A stretch of 64,000 bases of DNA from Oscillospiraceae bacterium (GCA_015065135.1 SVQY01000002.1:1-64000), one strand, 5' to 3'; positions 7,961 to 16,838 are shown, numbered from the stretch's first letter. Made by a program: numbers and translations. The notes: generated by a model from the sequence alone, not told the origin.

Positions 7961-9142
7961 ATGACAAAGATCGATATTTTCTCCGGATTTCTCGGCGCCG
8001 GCAAGACCACACTGATCAAAAAGCTGATCGCAGAGGCCTATCACGGCGAAAAGCTGGTGCTGATCGAAAACGAGTTTGGCGAGATCGGCATTGACGGCGG
8101 CTTTCTGCAGGAAGCAGGCATCAATATTACAGAAATGAACTCCGGCTGCATCTGCTGCTCTCTGGTGGGTGACTTCGGTCGCGCCCTTGTGCAGGTGCTG
8201 GAGGAGTACGCTCCCGACCGCATTCTGATCGAGCCCTCCGGCGTGGGCAAGCTTTCCGACGTGATCCGCGCCGTGGAGAAGGTTGGCTCGGACAAGCTGG
8301 TCCTTTCTTCCTTTGTGACGGTGGTGGATGCGGCAAAGTGTAAGATGTATATGAAAAACTTCGGTGAGTTCTTTAACGATCAGGTGGAAAGTGCCGGCAC
8401 CATCGTGCTGTCCCACACCGGCAAGCTTTCCGAGGAGAAGATTGCCACCGCCGTTGCCCTGCTCCGCGAGCATAACCAGAATGCGGTGATCGTGACCACC
8501 GACTGGAACGAGCTTTCCGGCGAACAGCTGCTGGGCGCCATGGAGCGCACCGACACCCTTGCCGCCGAGATGGACAAGCTGAAGGCGGAGGAGGCCTGCC
8601 CCGTTTGCGGCGGTCATCACCATCATCACGACCATGAGCATGAGCATCATCATGAGCACGGCGAGCATTGCCATCACGACCACGAGCATGAGCATCATCA
8701 TGAGCACGGCGAGCATTGCCATCACGACCACGAGCACGAGCATCATCATGAGCACGGCGAGCATTGCCATCACGACCACGAGCACGAGCATCATCATGAG
8801 CACGGCGAGCATTGCACCTGCGGCTGCCACGATCACGATCATCACCACCATCACGCCGACGAGGTGTTCGTCAGCTGCGGTGCCGAGACCACCAAGGTCT
8901 TTGATGCCGAGGAGCTGACCGCCGCCCTGAACACCCTTTGCACCGAGACAAAGTACGGCATGGTCCTGCGCGCCAAGGGCATTGTGGCGGGCAAGGACGG
9001 ACAGTGGATCCACTTTGACTACGTGCCCGGCGAGCCGGACGTGCGCTTTGGCAAGGCAGGCATCATCGGTCGCCTTTGCGTGATCGGCTCCGGCCTTGAC
9101 GTAGCAGCACTTTCCGCCCTGCTTGGTGTTGAGCTGAAATAA
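7961..9142 (+). CDS. G3E (CobW/P47K) GTPase with His-rich metal-binding insert
   Basis: 393 residues. N-terminal GTPase of the CobW/COG0523 metallochaperone group: Walker A GFLGAGKT (9-16), the metal-binding CxCC as CICC (63-66), and ILIEPSGVGKL. Between the GTPase and the C-terminal CobW_C-like domain (about 300-393) lies an insert with CPVC (213-216), four near-identical 16-residue His/Glu/Asp/Cys repeats (222-285) and CTCGC (285-289). The family delivers Zn, Co or Ni to target proteins. The insert suggests zinc or nickel storage or delivery. The 48-bp DNA repeats are prone to copy-number change. It precedes a second G3E protein by 10 bases. Confidence 0.87.
   Translation: MTKIDIFSGFLGAGKTTLIKKLIAEAYHGEKLVLIENEFGEIGIDGGFLQEAGINITEMNSGCICCSLVGDFGRALVQVLEEYAPDRILIEPSGVGKLSDVIRAVEKVGSDKLVLSSFVTVVDAAKCKMYMKNFGEFFNDQVESAGTIVLSHTGKLSEEKIATAVALLREHNQNAVIVTTDWNELSGEQLLGAMERTDTLAAEMDKLKAEEACPVCGGHHHHHDHEHEHHHEHGEHCHHDHEHEHHHEHGEHCHHDHEHEHHHEHGEHCHHDHEHEHHHEHGEHCTCGCHDHDHHHHHADEVFVSCGAETTKVFDAEELTAALNTLCTETKYGMVLRAKGIVAGKDGQWIHFDYVPGEPDVRFGKAGIIGRLCVIGSGLDVAALSALLGVELK
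8624..8815 (+). repeat. Four tandem 48-bp repeats coding His-rich segment
   Basis: Four in-frame copies of a 48-bp unit encoding a 16-residue His/Glu/Asp/Gly/Cys repeat that ends in HGEHC. The copies differ at only a few bases (for example CATGAG versus CACGAG), which indicates recent expansion or gene conversion. Confidence 0.9.
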
Positions 9143-9152
9143 GGAGCGGATC

Positions 9153-10103
9153 ATGGCAAACAAACCCCAATATCCCGTTTATCTCTTTACCGGCTTTCTG
9201 GAGAGCGGTAAAACAAAAATGATCCAGGAGATCCTGGAGGACCCCGACTTCAACGATGGCTGCAAGATCCTGCTGATCGTCTGTGAGGAGGGTGTGGAGG
9301 AGTACGATCCCACCCGTTTTTACGGTCAGAACGTGAAGCAGATGGTCATTGAGCGCCCCGAGGATCTGACCCTTGAGCTGCTCTACGATTACACCGCCCA
9401 CCACGTGGTGGATCGTGTAATGATCGAGTATAACGGCATGTGGCAGATCGACAAGCTCTTTGAGGCACTGCCCGAGGATTGGTATGTATTCCAGCAGCTG
9501 CTGATCGCGGATGCCTCCACCATTCTGCAATATAACGCCAATATGCGCTCTCTTGTGTTTGACAAGCTGCAGGGCGCGGAAACGGTGATCTTCAACCGTG
9601 GTGAGAATGCGGATAAGGAAGCGCTCCACAAGCTGGTGCGCGGTGTCAGCCGTCGCGCGACCATCGCCTATGAGACCCCCGAGGGGGAGCTGGAATACGA
9701 TGAGATCGAGGATCCCCTGCCCTTTGACGTGAACGCCCCCGTGGTCACCATCGCCGATGAGGACTATGCACTTTTCTACCGCGATCTGGCAGATGAGATG
9801 CCAAACTGGGGTGGCAAGACCGTAAAATTCCGCGGCATGGTGGCAAGAGATCGCCAGCTTGGCAAAAAAGCCATCGTGGTCGGCCGTCACGTGATGACCT
9901 GCTGCGCCGATGATATCGCCTTCAGCGGTCTTGTCTGCAATTTCGAAAAGGACACCGCCCTGAAGACCGGCGAGTGGGTGATGATCACCGCCAAGATCCG
10001 TATTGAGGAGCATCTGCTCTACGGCTCTGCAGGCCCCGTGCTTTACGCCACCGACGTGGCAAGCACCTCCGAGCCAAAGCAGCCCGTTGCTACGTTTTAT
10101 TAA
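9153..10103 (+). CDS. G3E-like GTPase fused to a YcgQ/DUF1980-like domain
   Basis: 316 residues. The N-terminal half is a G3E-type P-loop protein: LFTGFLESGKTKM with the Walker A at 14-21, and VIFNRGEN (about 145-152) at the base-recognition position. It lacks the CxCC of its neighbour. The C-terminal part (about 205-305) has KTVKFRGMV, VVGRHVMTCCADD and an ATDV ending, which resembles the C-terminal domain of YcgQ (TIGR03943/DUF1980), a protein paired with a metal-linked permease in other Firmicutes. The ribosome binding site is AAGGAG, 7 bases before the ATG. The pairing with the His-rich GTPase points to metal homeostasis; the exact role is inferred. Confidence 0.75.
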   Translation: MANKPQYPVYLFTGFLESGKTKMIQEILEDPDFNDGCKILLIVCEEGVEEYDPTRFYGQNVKQMVIERPEDLTLELLYDYTAHHVVDRVMIEYNGMWQIDKLFEALPEDWYVFQQLLIADASTILQYNANMRSLVFDKLQGAETVIFNRGENADKEALHKLVRGVSRRATIAYETPEGELEYDEIEDPLPFDVNAPVVTIADEDYALFYRDLADEMPNWGGKTVKFRGMVARDRQLGKKAIVVGRHVMTCCADDIAFSGLVCNFEKDTALKTGEWVMITAKIRIEEHLLYGSAGPVLYATDVASTSEPKQPVATFY

Positions 10104-10112
10104 AAAATCCGC

Positions 10113-10157
10113 AAAAAAAGATCCGCACGAACGAAATGTTCGTGCGGATCTTTTTTT
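10113..10157. terminator. Bidirectional terminator after the G3E operon
   Basis: A-tract, a perfect 13-bp stem (GATCCGCACGAAC), a GAAAT loop, the complement, then a T-tract. It separates convergent genes. Confidence 0.9.
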
Positions 10158-10236
10158 GCGCGTGAATTTTTTGATCGCCTCTCCGCAAAGGATCACGGAC
10201 GTGGGCAGATCGCAAAAAACGCGATTTTGCATACCG

Positions 10237-10833
10237 TTACCGCCCTTTTTGATTTTTGGGAGGCGTTTTCTTCTTCTTTTTCGCAGCCGAAAATCCAAAG
10301 GCGCCGATCCGCTTGCCAAGGGCAAAATATTCTCCGTGAGCATAGGCGCAAAGGTCGGCGCGCTCCAGATGGAGCTTGCCCCCGGCGTCCATCAGCCCTT
10401 CCTCGGCGTAAACACCGACGATATCCGCCATAAAGACGTCATGGGTCCCCTCCGAGCGGACCTCGGTCACCTTGCAGCAAAGAGACAGGGGGCACTCCCC
10501 GATGATGGGTACGGAGACCTCCTCCACCTCCACCGGTGTGAGGTGACATTTCTCCCACTTGTTGACCTTGGCACCGGTATACATACCGCAGTAATCAGCC
10601 GCTTTGACCAGCGCTGCAGGTGTTAAATTCAGCACAAATTCGCCGCCCTCCTTGATCAGCCCATAGGAATGCCGCCGCGGGCGCACCGCTATATAGGTCT
10701 TGGGCGGCACGGTATTGAGAATGCCGGTCCACGCTACCGTCAGGATATTGGCGGTCTCGCCGCTGCCGCAGCTGACCATAACAGGCGGCAGAGGCGCCAA
10801 CAGCGCTCCTCCCTTTAATTTGATCTTACTCAT
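10237..10833 (-). CDS. Flavin reductase-like FMN-binding protein
   Basis: 198 residues of the flavin reductase / FMN-binding split-barrel family. Marks are PLPPVMVSCG, NILTVAWTGILNTVPPKTYIAVRP, HSYGLIKEGGEFVLNL and the later CCKVTEVRSEGTHDVFMADIVGVY. Members bind FMN and reduce free flavin or act as small NAD(P)H-flavin oxidoreductases. A strongly basic C-terminal tail follows. The ATG at 10833 has AAAGGA upstream. A longer frame to 10923 lacks family similarity. It stands alone, convergent with the G3E operon. Confidence 0.82.
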   Translation of the reverse strand: MSKIKLKGGALLAPLPPVMVSCGSGETANILTVAWTGILNTVPPKTYIAVRPRRHSYGLIKEGGEFVLNLTPAALVKAADYCGMYTGAKVNKWEKCHLTPVEVEEVSVPIIGECPLSLCCKVTEVRSEGTHDVFMADIVGVYAEEGLMDAGGKLHLERADLCAYAHGEYFALGKRIGAFGFSAAKKKKKTPPKNQKGR

Positions 10834-10940
10834 ATCCGTATCCTTTTCAAAAAATTCGTAAAAAGCTGCACACATACTGTTTTTGCGTTTTCTTGTACAT
10901 TCAAAACCCGCGAGCTGCCGCAAAAAGTGCCTTAACGGTA

Positions 10941-11714
10941 TCAGAAAACGATGCGTTTTACGCTTTTGCAGCGTCCCGTCACCGCATCCAGGTCAAAAAG
11001 CGCACCGCACGCCCTGACTTCACCGATCGCCACCGAAAAGCGGCGCGGCATATGTGTCCGGCTCTTGATAATGACCTCCTCGGCACGCACGCCGAGAATA
11101 CCGTCGATGGGACCGGTCATACCCAGATCGGTGATATATCCCGTGCCGTTCGGCAGGATCTGCTCATCAGCGGTCTGCACGTGAGTGTGCGTACCGAATA
11201 TCACGCCGATCCTTCCGTCGAAATAACGCGCCAGTGCCAGCTTTTCCGAGGTGGCCTCGGCATGAATATCCAATATCGCCACGTCGTATTTGCCGCGATG
11301 ATCATCCAGCGCACGCTCTACCGAGGCAAAGGGATTGTTCAAAGCATCCATAAAGGCGCAGCCGGAAACATTCAGCACCAGCACCTTCCAGCCATCCGCC
11401 GAGGTCACGATACGCGCGCCCTCTCCCGGGCACTCCGCAGGATAATTCAAGGGGCGCAGCAGCGTTTTTTTATTGTCCAGATAGTCGTAAATATCCCTGC
11501 GGTCAAATACGTGGTTGCCCGAGGTCAGAATATCGGCTCCGTAGTCGATAAGCGCATCCGCCGCTGCCGGAGATATCCCCTTGACATCGCACACGTTCTC
11601 GCCATTCACGATCACCAGATCCGCCCCCAGCGCACGGCGCTCGGCGGGCAGCTTTTCTGCCAGATAACGTAGTGTCTGCTCGCCCACAACGTCTCCCAAT
11701 GCTAAAACCTTCAT
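10941..11714 (-). CDS. ymdB: YmdB-family metallophosphoesterase (TIGR00282)
   Basis: 257 residues. A calcineurin-like metallophosphoesterase with the family's metal ligands in LGDVVG (7-12), VNGENV, TSGNHVFDR and FGTHTHVQTAD. In Bacillus subtilis YmdB is a 2',3'-cyclic nucleotide phosphodiesterase that affects biofilm and motility gene expression. The length is normal. The start has GATGGAG upstream, and a promoter lies about 40 bases earlier. In many Firmicutes the gene is next to rny; here it is not. Confidence 0.9.
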   Translation of the reverse strand: MKVLALGDVVGEQTLRYLAEKLPAERRALGADLVIVNGENVCDVKGISPAAADALIDYGADILTSGNHVFDRRDIYDYLDNKKTLLRPLNYPAECPGEGARIVTSADGWKVLVLNVSGCAFMDALNNPFASVERALDDHRGKYDVAILDIHAEATSEKLALARYFDGRIGVIFGTHTHVQTADEQILPNGTGYITDLGMTGPIDGILGVRAEEVIIKSRTHMPRRFSVAIGEVRACGALFDLDAVTGRCKSVKRIVF

Positions 11715-11754
11715 TTTTCTCCATCACTTTCTATGTGGCTCTGCCACCGGCACA

Positions 11755-11783
11755 AGTATAACACATCGCGGCCAAAAAAGCAA
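11755..11783 (-). promoter_or_regulatory. Promoter of ymdB
   Basis: Minus strand TTGCTT (11778-11783), 17-base spacer, TATACT (11755-11760). Confidence 0.65.
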
Positions 11784-11873
11784 CGCATGCCTTCTTTTTC
11801 GCCTTTCTTTTTGGCAATTTCTCCAATTGTTTGCCGCTTGTTTGTGCGAAAATGCCGATTTTGCGAAAAACTC

Positions 11874-11902
11874 TTTACAATTCACTCTCCTTTTGTTATA
11901 AT
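11874..11902 (+). promoter_or_regulatory. Promoter of the lipoprotein cluster
   Basis: TTTACA (11874-11879), 17-base spacer, TATAAT (11897-11902) with an upstream TG (extended -10). The start codon is 62 bases further on. Confidence 0.75.
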
Positions 11903-11963
11903 ATTAATACTAATATGCATCCGTGCGTATGCGCGTGCATATACGGGCAAAAAGGAGACTATT

Positions 11964-13778
11964 ATGAAACGGTTTCTTGCGCTTCTCTTGGCCCTTCTTC
12001 TGGTCATACCCGTCTTCGCCTCGTGCAAGAATGTCGGGCGATTGACGATCATTGAGGATGGCACGTGTAATATTGTATACGATTCCGATACCGTTTCCAA
12101 CGTGGCACTCTCCACTCTGTGTGATGCCATCGAGGAGGAAACGGGCGTTGCGCCGGATCCCTCCCGCTCGGGTGACGTTTCCAAGGGAACCATTCTGGTG
12201 GGCAATGTATCGATCGACGACTACCGATCCCCCATCGCCTCGCTGCGCTATCAGGATTATTTCGTCGGCATTGACGGTGATTGCTACCTGATCGGCGGCA
12301 TCACAGAGGAGACCACCGAGGAGGCCATCAAGTACTTTATTGAAAACGTGCTTCCCGAGATCAAGGACGGCGCAAAGCTGACCGTTCGCGCCAAAGACAA
12401 CGCCCTTGTTGAGGCAGAATACCGTATGGAGGGTCTGACCATCGGCGGCGCTGCTATGAGCGACTTCAGCATCATCACGCCGAAATCCCCCACCGTAAAT
12501 GAATTCCGCACCGCGGTGCTGCTGCGCCAGCAGATCACCAACATGACCGGTTATCTCCCCGCCATCCTTACCGATGAGGAGGATTGCCCCACCGAAGGCA
12601 AGATCCTGATCGGCACAACGCTTTGCGGTGACACCCTGCCAAGCGAGCACGCATACGCCATCACCGTGAGCGGCAAGACCGTGAAGGTGGCAGCGGCCAC
12701 GATGCTCGGCCACGAGGCAGCACAGAAGGCGCTGCAAAATCAGATGTTCAACCCCCGCAACGAAACGTTGCAGATAAACGATAGCTTTTCGCTCTCGGGC
12801 GACGGTGCCGAGAACGCCTCCGCTCCTCTGGAGACCGACGGCGACCTGCGCGTGATGTTCAGCAACATCCACGGTTATCCCACCACCGATGACGGCCCCA
12901 CGCCGGTCAAGGAAGCGAGCCAGCAGCTCGCTGAGCTCTATCTCACCTACCTCCCCGACGTTCTGGGCACTCAGGAATTCTCCCCCAACAGCTACAACGC
13001 GAAGCTGGATCAGATGATCGCCTCCGAATACACCGCAGTGGCGGTAAGCACCGGCGGCAATTATAAGACCTACACCGCACTCTTTTACCGCAAGAGCACG
13101 ATGGAGCTGCTGAAAAGCGGCTACTTCGGCTTTGACACTCTGACCTACGGCGAGTACCCTGAGCTGATGGGCTCCTTCTCCAAGGAAACACTGAAAAGCG
13201 CCTCCAAGGATCAATCCAAGGGCGTGACCTGGGGCATCTTCCGTGTCAAGGCGACCGGCAAGCTCGTGCTGGTCGGATCCACCCACCTTTGGTGGAAGGG
13301 CGGAGATGTTAACGAAGCCGCACGAAGGATCCAGATCAAAGCGCTGCGCGAGCACCTGTCGGAGCAGGCAGCCGCATTTGCCACCGAAAACGGCATCAAC
13401 GCGGCCATCCCGATCCTGGTGGGTGGCGACTATAACACCAGTTTGAACCGCAACGGAACGGCACTGTCGGTCATGGAGACTGCCGGCAACAGCTACAGCA
13501 ACGCAAACACACTCGCAAAAGTCAAGCTGACTACCACAACGCATCACGGCTACGCGACCTTTGACGAAGTGCTCGGCATCTATACAGATCCCAAATACGG
13601 CACCACCAATGCCGCTTCTGCCATTGACCACATCTACGTCAGCAACGCCGGCGCCGCGGCTCTCACCGTTAACCGCGTTGGCATCCTTTCGGATCTCTAC
13701 GCGCATCTTTCCTCGGACCACAATCCCATTTATACCGATATATCCTTTACCGCAGCATCCCCCACGCTCACCCCATAA
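11964..13778 (+). CDS. Lipoprotein with endonuclease/exonuclease/phosphatase (EEP) domain
   Basis: 604 residues. The signal peptide ends in a lipobox, VFASC, with Cys21. Residues about 30-285 form repeated modules of the type KGTILVGN...YAITVSGKTVKVAAAT, a fold also seen in the next lipoprotein. Residues about 290-595 are a DNase I-like EEP domain with all catalytic motifs: VMFSNIHGY, VLGTQEF, GSTHLWW, LVGGDYNTS and SSDHNPIYTD. Possible substrates are nucleic acids, phosphoinositides or sphingomyelin-type head groups; sequence alone does not decide. The start has AAAAGGAG upstream. It is followed by a paralogous lipoprotein without the EEP domain. Confidence 0.83.
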   Translation: MKRFLALLLALLLVIPVFASCKNVGRLTIIEDGTCNIVYDSDTVSNVALSTLCDAIEEETGVAPDPSRSGDVSKGTILVGNVSIDDYRSPIASLRYQDYFVGIDGDCYLIGGITEETTEEAIKYFIENVLPEIKDGAKLTVRAKDNALVEAEYRMEGLTIGGAAMSDFSIITPKSPTVNEFRTAVLLRQQITNMTGYLPAILTDEEDCPTEGKILIGTTLCGDTLPSEHAYAITVSGKTVKVAAATMLGHEAAQKALQNQMFNPRNETLQINDSFSLSGDGAENASAPLETDGDLRVMFSNIHGYPTTDDGPTPVKEASQQLAELYLTYLPDVLGTQEFSPNSYNAKLDQMIASEYTAVAVSTGGNYKTYTALFYRKSTMELLKSGYFGFDTLTYGEYPELMGSFSKETLKSASKDQSKGVTWGIFRVKATGKLVLVGSTHLWWKGGDVNEAARRIQIKALREHLSEQAAAFATENGINAAIPILVGGDYNTSLNRNGTALSVMETAGNSYSNANTLAKVKLTTTTHHGYATFDEVLGIYTDPKYGTTNAASAIDHIYVSNAGAAALTVNRVGILSDLYAHLSSDHNPIYTDISFTAASPTLTP

Positions 13779-13820
13779 GCAAGCCTGTTTTTCAAATTCA
13801 AACGCAAAAGGAGAAAAACG

Positions 13821-14831
13821 ATGAAACTCACCAGAATTCTTGCACTCTGTCTGGCACTGCTCATGTGCCTTGCTGCTTTTGCAGCCTGCAATCAGCCCGA
13901 CCCCGATGAGGGAGAGGAAGCCGGCGCTGAGACTCCCGCCATCACCGAGCATCTGCTGATCGACGAGGGCATCACCGAATACGTTATCGTCCGTGACTAC
14001 AAGGCAAGCAACGCTATTCTTGCGGCTGTAAACGAGGTCGTGGAATCGATCAAGGCCAACATCGGCGCCGATGTGATCATCAAGGAGTGCTTCTCCGACC
14101 TGGAGAACGAGCCTTTGGATGTTGTGACCGCTAAGGAGATTCTGATCGGCAACACCAACCGCCCCGAGAGCGCAGAGGCCGTTAAGGGCATGCGCAGTAA
14201 GGACTACACCATCAGCATGCACGGCGAAAAGCTTGTTATTGCAGGCGGTGGCGAGGCCGGTACGCTGACCGCGATCACCAAGTTTATGAACGATATCGTT
14301 GCGGAGCAGGGCGACCGCTTTGCTGTACGTAGCGGCGAATTCCAGAATCTGGTGATGAACGAGAAGACCACCTTCAATTATGTGGGCACCTACTCCTACA
14401 GCCAGGCTTCTCTCGGCGGCATCAGCATCAATAGCTTCAATATGATCTACCCCAAGAACTCTGATGATTGCAAGAATTTCGCCAACGAGCTTTCTGCCTA
14501 CATCTCCCGTGAGACCGGCTACGACCTTAACGTTTACAAGGACACTCGTTACACCTGCTGCTACGAGATCCTGATCGGCGAAACCCTGCGCACCGAGGAG
14601 GGTCTGATGGACTCTCTGGCTGATGACGAATACTACATCAAATACGTAAAGCTGGACAAATGCAGTTATGAGGATTGCGACGGTGCCGGCGCACAGCTGA
14701 TCATCTGCTACGGTGAGGATGCAAGAGCCGCTGCTCTTGAGGCCTTTATGAAGCAGATCATGCCCGTTACCGCAGAGCCTACCACCTTTGATATGGCCGT
14801 AGACTTTGTACTGACCAACAAGGCACAATAA
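13821..14831 (+). CDS. Lipoprotein paralogous to the N-terminal part of the EEP lipoprotein
   Basis: 336 residues with a lipobox LAAFAAC (Cys23). It has two copies of the module seen in the upstream gene: EILIGNTNRPES...YTISMHGEKLVIAGGG...AITKFMNDIV (about 105-165) and a second copy containing YEILIGETLRTEE (about 250-320). No catalytic motif is visible. It probably binds a ligand or polymer outside the membrane, but this is inference. It lies 42 bases after the EEP gene, has its own AAAGGAG, and ends at a strong terminator. Confidence 0.75.
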   Translation: MKLTRILALCLALLMCLAAFAACNQPDPDEGEEAGAETPAITEHLLIDEGITEYVIVRDYKASNAILAAVNEVVESIKANIGADVIIKECFSDLENEPLDVVTAKEILIGNTNRPESAEAVKGMRSKDYTISMHGEKLVIAGGGEAGTLTAITKFMNDIVAEQGDRFAVRSGEFQNLVMNEKTTFNYVGTYSYSQASLGGISINSFNMIYPKNSDDCKNFANELSAYISRETGYDLNVYKDTRYTCCYEILIGETLRTEEGLMDSLADDEYYIKYVKLDKCSYEDCDGAGAQLIICYGEDARAAALEAFMKQIMPVTAEPTTFDMAVDFVLTNKAQ

Positions 14832-14840
14832 GCAAAGCAC

Positions 14841-14880
14841 AAGTGCAGCCCTCTCTTTTGTGAGAGGACTGCACTTTTTT
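14841..14880 (+). terminator. Terminator after the second lipoprotein gene
   Basis: Stem AGTGCAG-CCTCTC paired with GAGAGG-CTGCACT with one bulge, then TTTTTT. It lies directly ahead of the next gene's ribosome binding site, so that gene may depend on read-through or be attenuated here. Confidence 0.8.
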
Positions 14881-14898
14881 CGAAGAAAGGAAAAAACA

Positions 14899-15360
14899 AT
14901 GAGAAAAAGATTGCTCCCTGCCCTTTGCATCCTGCTGCTACTGCCGCTGCTTCTGACCGCCTGTCGGCAGATCGAGGACACCAACGGCCCCGACGACATT
15001 TCGCTCTGTACGCTGACTGAGGAGGAGATCCTGGATAAGTCTCCCTCCTATTCGGCAGTCAGCTCGATCACCTCCACCCAGAACGGTAAGCGCACGCTGC
15101 GCATCAAAAAGCTCAGTGGCGTGTATGCGCTTGACAGCCACCTTGCCTCGGGCAACACCCTGACCATTACCCTTTCCACCACCCTGCACGAGGGCAATTT
15201 GCGCATCGTGGTGCTATGTGACGGCAATTACGTGGCCGATATACCCGTAGGGCAAAACGAGACATTAACGCTGCAAAATGCCGACGGGCACCGCTATCAG
15301 GTCCGCCTGGCTGCGGAGAGCGCCAAGCTGGATGCCACATTGACTTTTACCGATAACTAA
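14899..15360 (+). CDS. Small putative lipoprotein
   Basis: 153 residues. Signal peptide with lipobox LLTAC (Cys22). The mature part looks like a beta-sandwich, for example KRTLRIKKLSGVYAL, NTLTITLSTTL, NLRIVVLCDGNYVADI and TLTLQNADGHRYQVRL, but I cannot name a family. The start at 14899 has AAAGGA upstream. It lies between two terminators, downstream of the other two lipoprotein genes. Confidence 0.72.
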   Translation: MRKRLLPALCILLLLPLLLTACRQIEDTNGPDDISLCTLTEEEILDKSPSYSAVSSITSTQNGKRTLRIKKLSGVYALDSHLASGNTLTITLSTTLHEGNLRIVVLCDGNYVADIPVGQNETLTLQNADGHRYQVRLAAESAKLDATLTFTDN

Positions 15361-15362
15361 CG

Positions 15363-15395
15363 CAAAAAAAGAGCCGCAAATGCGGCTCTTTTTTA
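15363..15395. terminator. Bidirectional terminator
   Basis: A-tract, stem GAGCCGC with an AAAT loop, and T-tract, between the small lipoprotein (+) and the NSS transporter (-). Confidence 0.85.
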
Positions 15396-15399
15396 TTAC

Positions 15400-16797
15400 T
15401 TACACCGTGATCACGCCAACGCCCTCAAGAATGGCGAACACCAGGATCACCAAAAGGCAGACCGGCGCAATATAGCGGATGATCACCGAGAACATCCCCT
15501 TCAGGCGGAATCTGCCCGAAAGCGAGATCTCGTCAATGACCACGGAGGGCTTTAATATAAAGGAAACAAAAATACAGGTGCAAAGTGCGATGATCGGCAT
15601 CATCACGCTATTGGTGACAAAGTCAAAGAAATCCAGAATGGCGAATTTGCCAAATACAAGAATATCATCCCAAGCACTATAGCCAAGGCAAGAAAGCACA
15701 CCCAACAGGATGCTGATGCCGAAAACGATCAGGCAGGAGACCCGTCGGCTCAGCTTCCACTTATCCTGCACAGTGGAAACCACCGTTTCCATCAGCGAGA
15801 TAGAGGAGGTCAACGCCGCCAGCAGTACCATCAGGAAGAATACCGTGCCGATAAAGGCACCGCCAAACATATTGTCAAACACCTTGGGCAGCACACCGAA
15901 CATCAGGCCGGGGCCCTTGGTCAACTGCGAGGGATCGTAAGCAACACAGGCAGGCACGATCATCAGACCCGCGAGAAACGCGATACCGGTATCAAAGATC
16001 TCGATCTGATGTGCGGAATTTTCAATACTGATATCCTTCTTCATATAGGAGCCAAAGGTGATCATAATGCCCATGGCCAGCGACATCGAGTAGAATAGCT
16101 GACCCATGGCAGCCACCACCGTCATATAGGTGAACTTGGAAAAGTCGGGCTTGAGGTAGTATACAACACCCTCCCACACATTGTCGGTGGTGCAGAAGGA
16201 GTAGATCACGATGAAGATCATCAGCACGACCAGCACAGGCATCATGACCTTGCTGACCTTTTCAACGCCCTTTTGCACGCCGAACAGCACGATCAGCGCC
16301 GTAGCGCCCATAAAGAGCGCAAACCAGCCGATCGGTTCCCAGACGTTGGAGATATACATACCGAAGTATGTGCTTTCTCCAATATTGGTCGCCATCTCGG
16401 TCATATGGCCGGTCATAAAGCCGAAGGCATATTTGGTGACCCAGCCGCCGATCACCGAATAGTACGGCAGGATCAGCATCGGCACGACGGCGCCCAGCAC
16501 ACCGATGAAGGTGAAGCGCTTGTCCAACGCCCGGAAGGCACCGATGGGGCTCTGCCCCGTTTTGCGCCCGATAGCGATCTCCGCCACCATCAGCGTAAAG
16601 CCAAAGGTGACCGAAAGCAGAATATAGACCAGCAGGAAGATGCCGCCACCGTATTTCGCCGCCAGGTATGGAAAGCGCCAGATGTTACCAAGGCCGACGG
16701 CAGAGCCTGCGGCTGCCAACACAAAGCCGATCTTGCCGGTAAAGGATCCTCTGTTCCCCCCACCCGCATCCACGGAAATCTTTTTTTCTGTACTCAC
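15400..16797 (-). CDS. Sodium-dependent transporter, NSS (SNF) family
   Basis: 465 residues, about 11-12 membrane helices. The TM1 motif GFVLAAAGSAVGLGNIWRFP (about 24-43) with its unwound Na+/substrate site identifies the neurotransmitter:sodium symporter family (LeuT/MhsT type), which imports amino acids with Na+. Bacterial length is normal. The start is GTG at 16797 with GGAG 8 bases upstream; no suitable ATG is near. It has its own promoter. The window also encodes a probably Na+-specific V-ATPase, which would fit a Na+ cycle, though they are not linked. Confidence 0.9.
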   Translation of the reverse strand: MSTEKKISVDAGGGNRGSFTGKIGFVLAAAGSAVGLGNIWRFPYLAAKYGGGIFLLVYILLSVTFGFTLMVAEIAIGRKTGQSPIGAFRALDKRFTFIGVLGAVVPMLILPYYSVIGGWVTKYAFGFMTGHMTEMATNIGESTYFGMYISNVWEPIGWFALFMGATALIVLFGVQKGVEKVSKVMMPVLVVLMIFIVIYSFCTTDNVWEGVVYYLKPDFSKFTYMTVVAAMGQLFYSMSLAMGIMITFGSYMKKDISIENSAHQIEIFDTGIAFLAGLMIVPACVAYDPSQLTKGPGLMFGVLPKVFDNMFGGAFIGTVFFLMVLLAALTSSISLMETVVSTVQDKWKLSRRVSCLIVFGISILLGVLSCLGYSAWDDILVFGKFAILDFFDFVTNSVMMPIIALCTCIFVSFILKPSVVIDEISLSGRFRLKGMFSVIIRYIAPVCLLVILVFAILEGVGVITV

Positions 16798-16838
16798 GTG
16801 AAGTCTCCGATCTTTTTGATTTGTATCATATTTATATT

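Noticed and set aside
8624..8815. The tandem repeats as a CRISPR array
   Set aside because: Units are directly adjacent with no unique spacers and are in frame within a GTPase gene.
6866..9163. A 765-codon open frame on the minus strand opposite thiI and the G3E GTPase
   Set aside because: It is a shadow of high-G+C codon bias and His-rich repeats; it is rich in Gly, His and Val, has no ribosome binding site, and both plus-strand genes have clear family motifs.
11910..14999. A 1029-codon open frame on the minus strand opposite the lipoprotein genes
   Set aside because: It runs antisense through two lipoprotein genes and a terminator without a domain pattern, and the plus strand has signal peptides, ribosome binding sites and a promoter.
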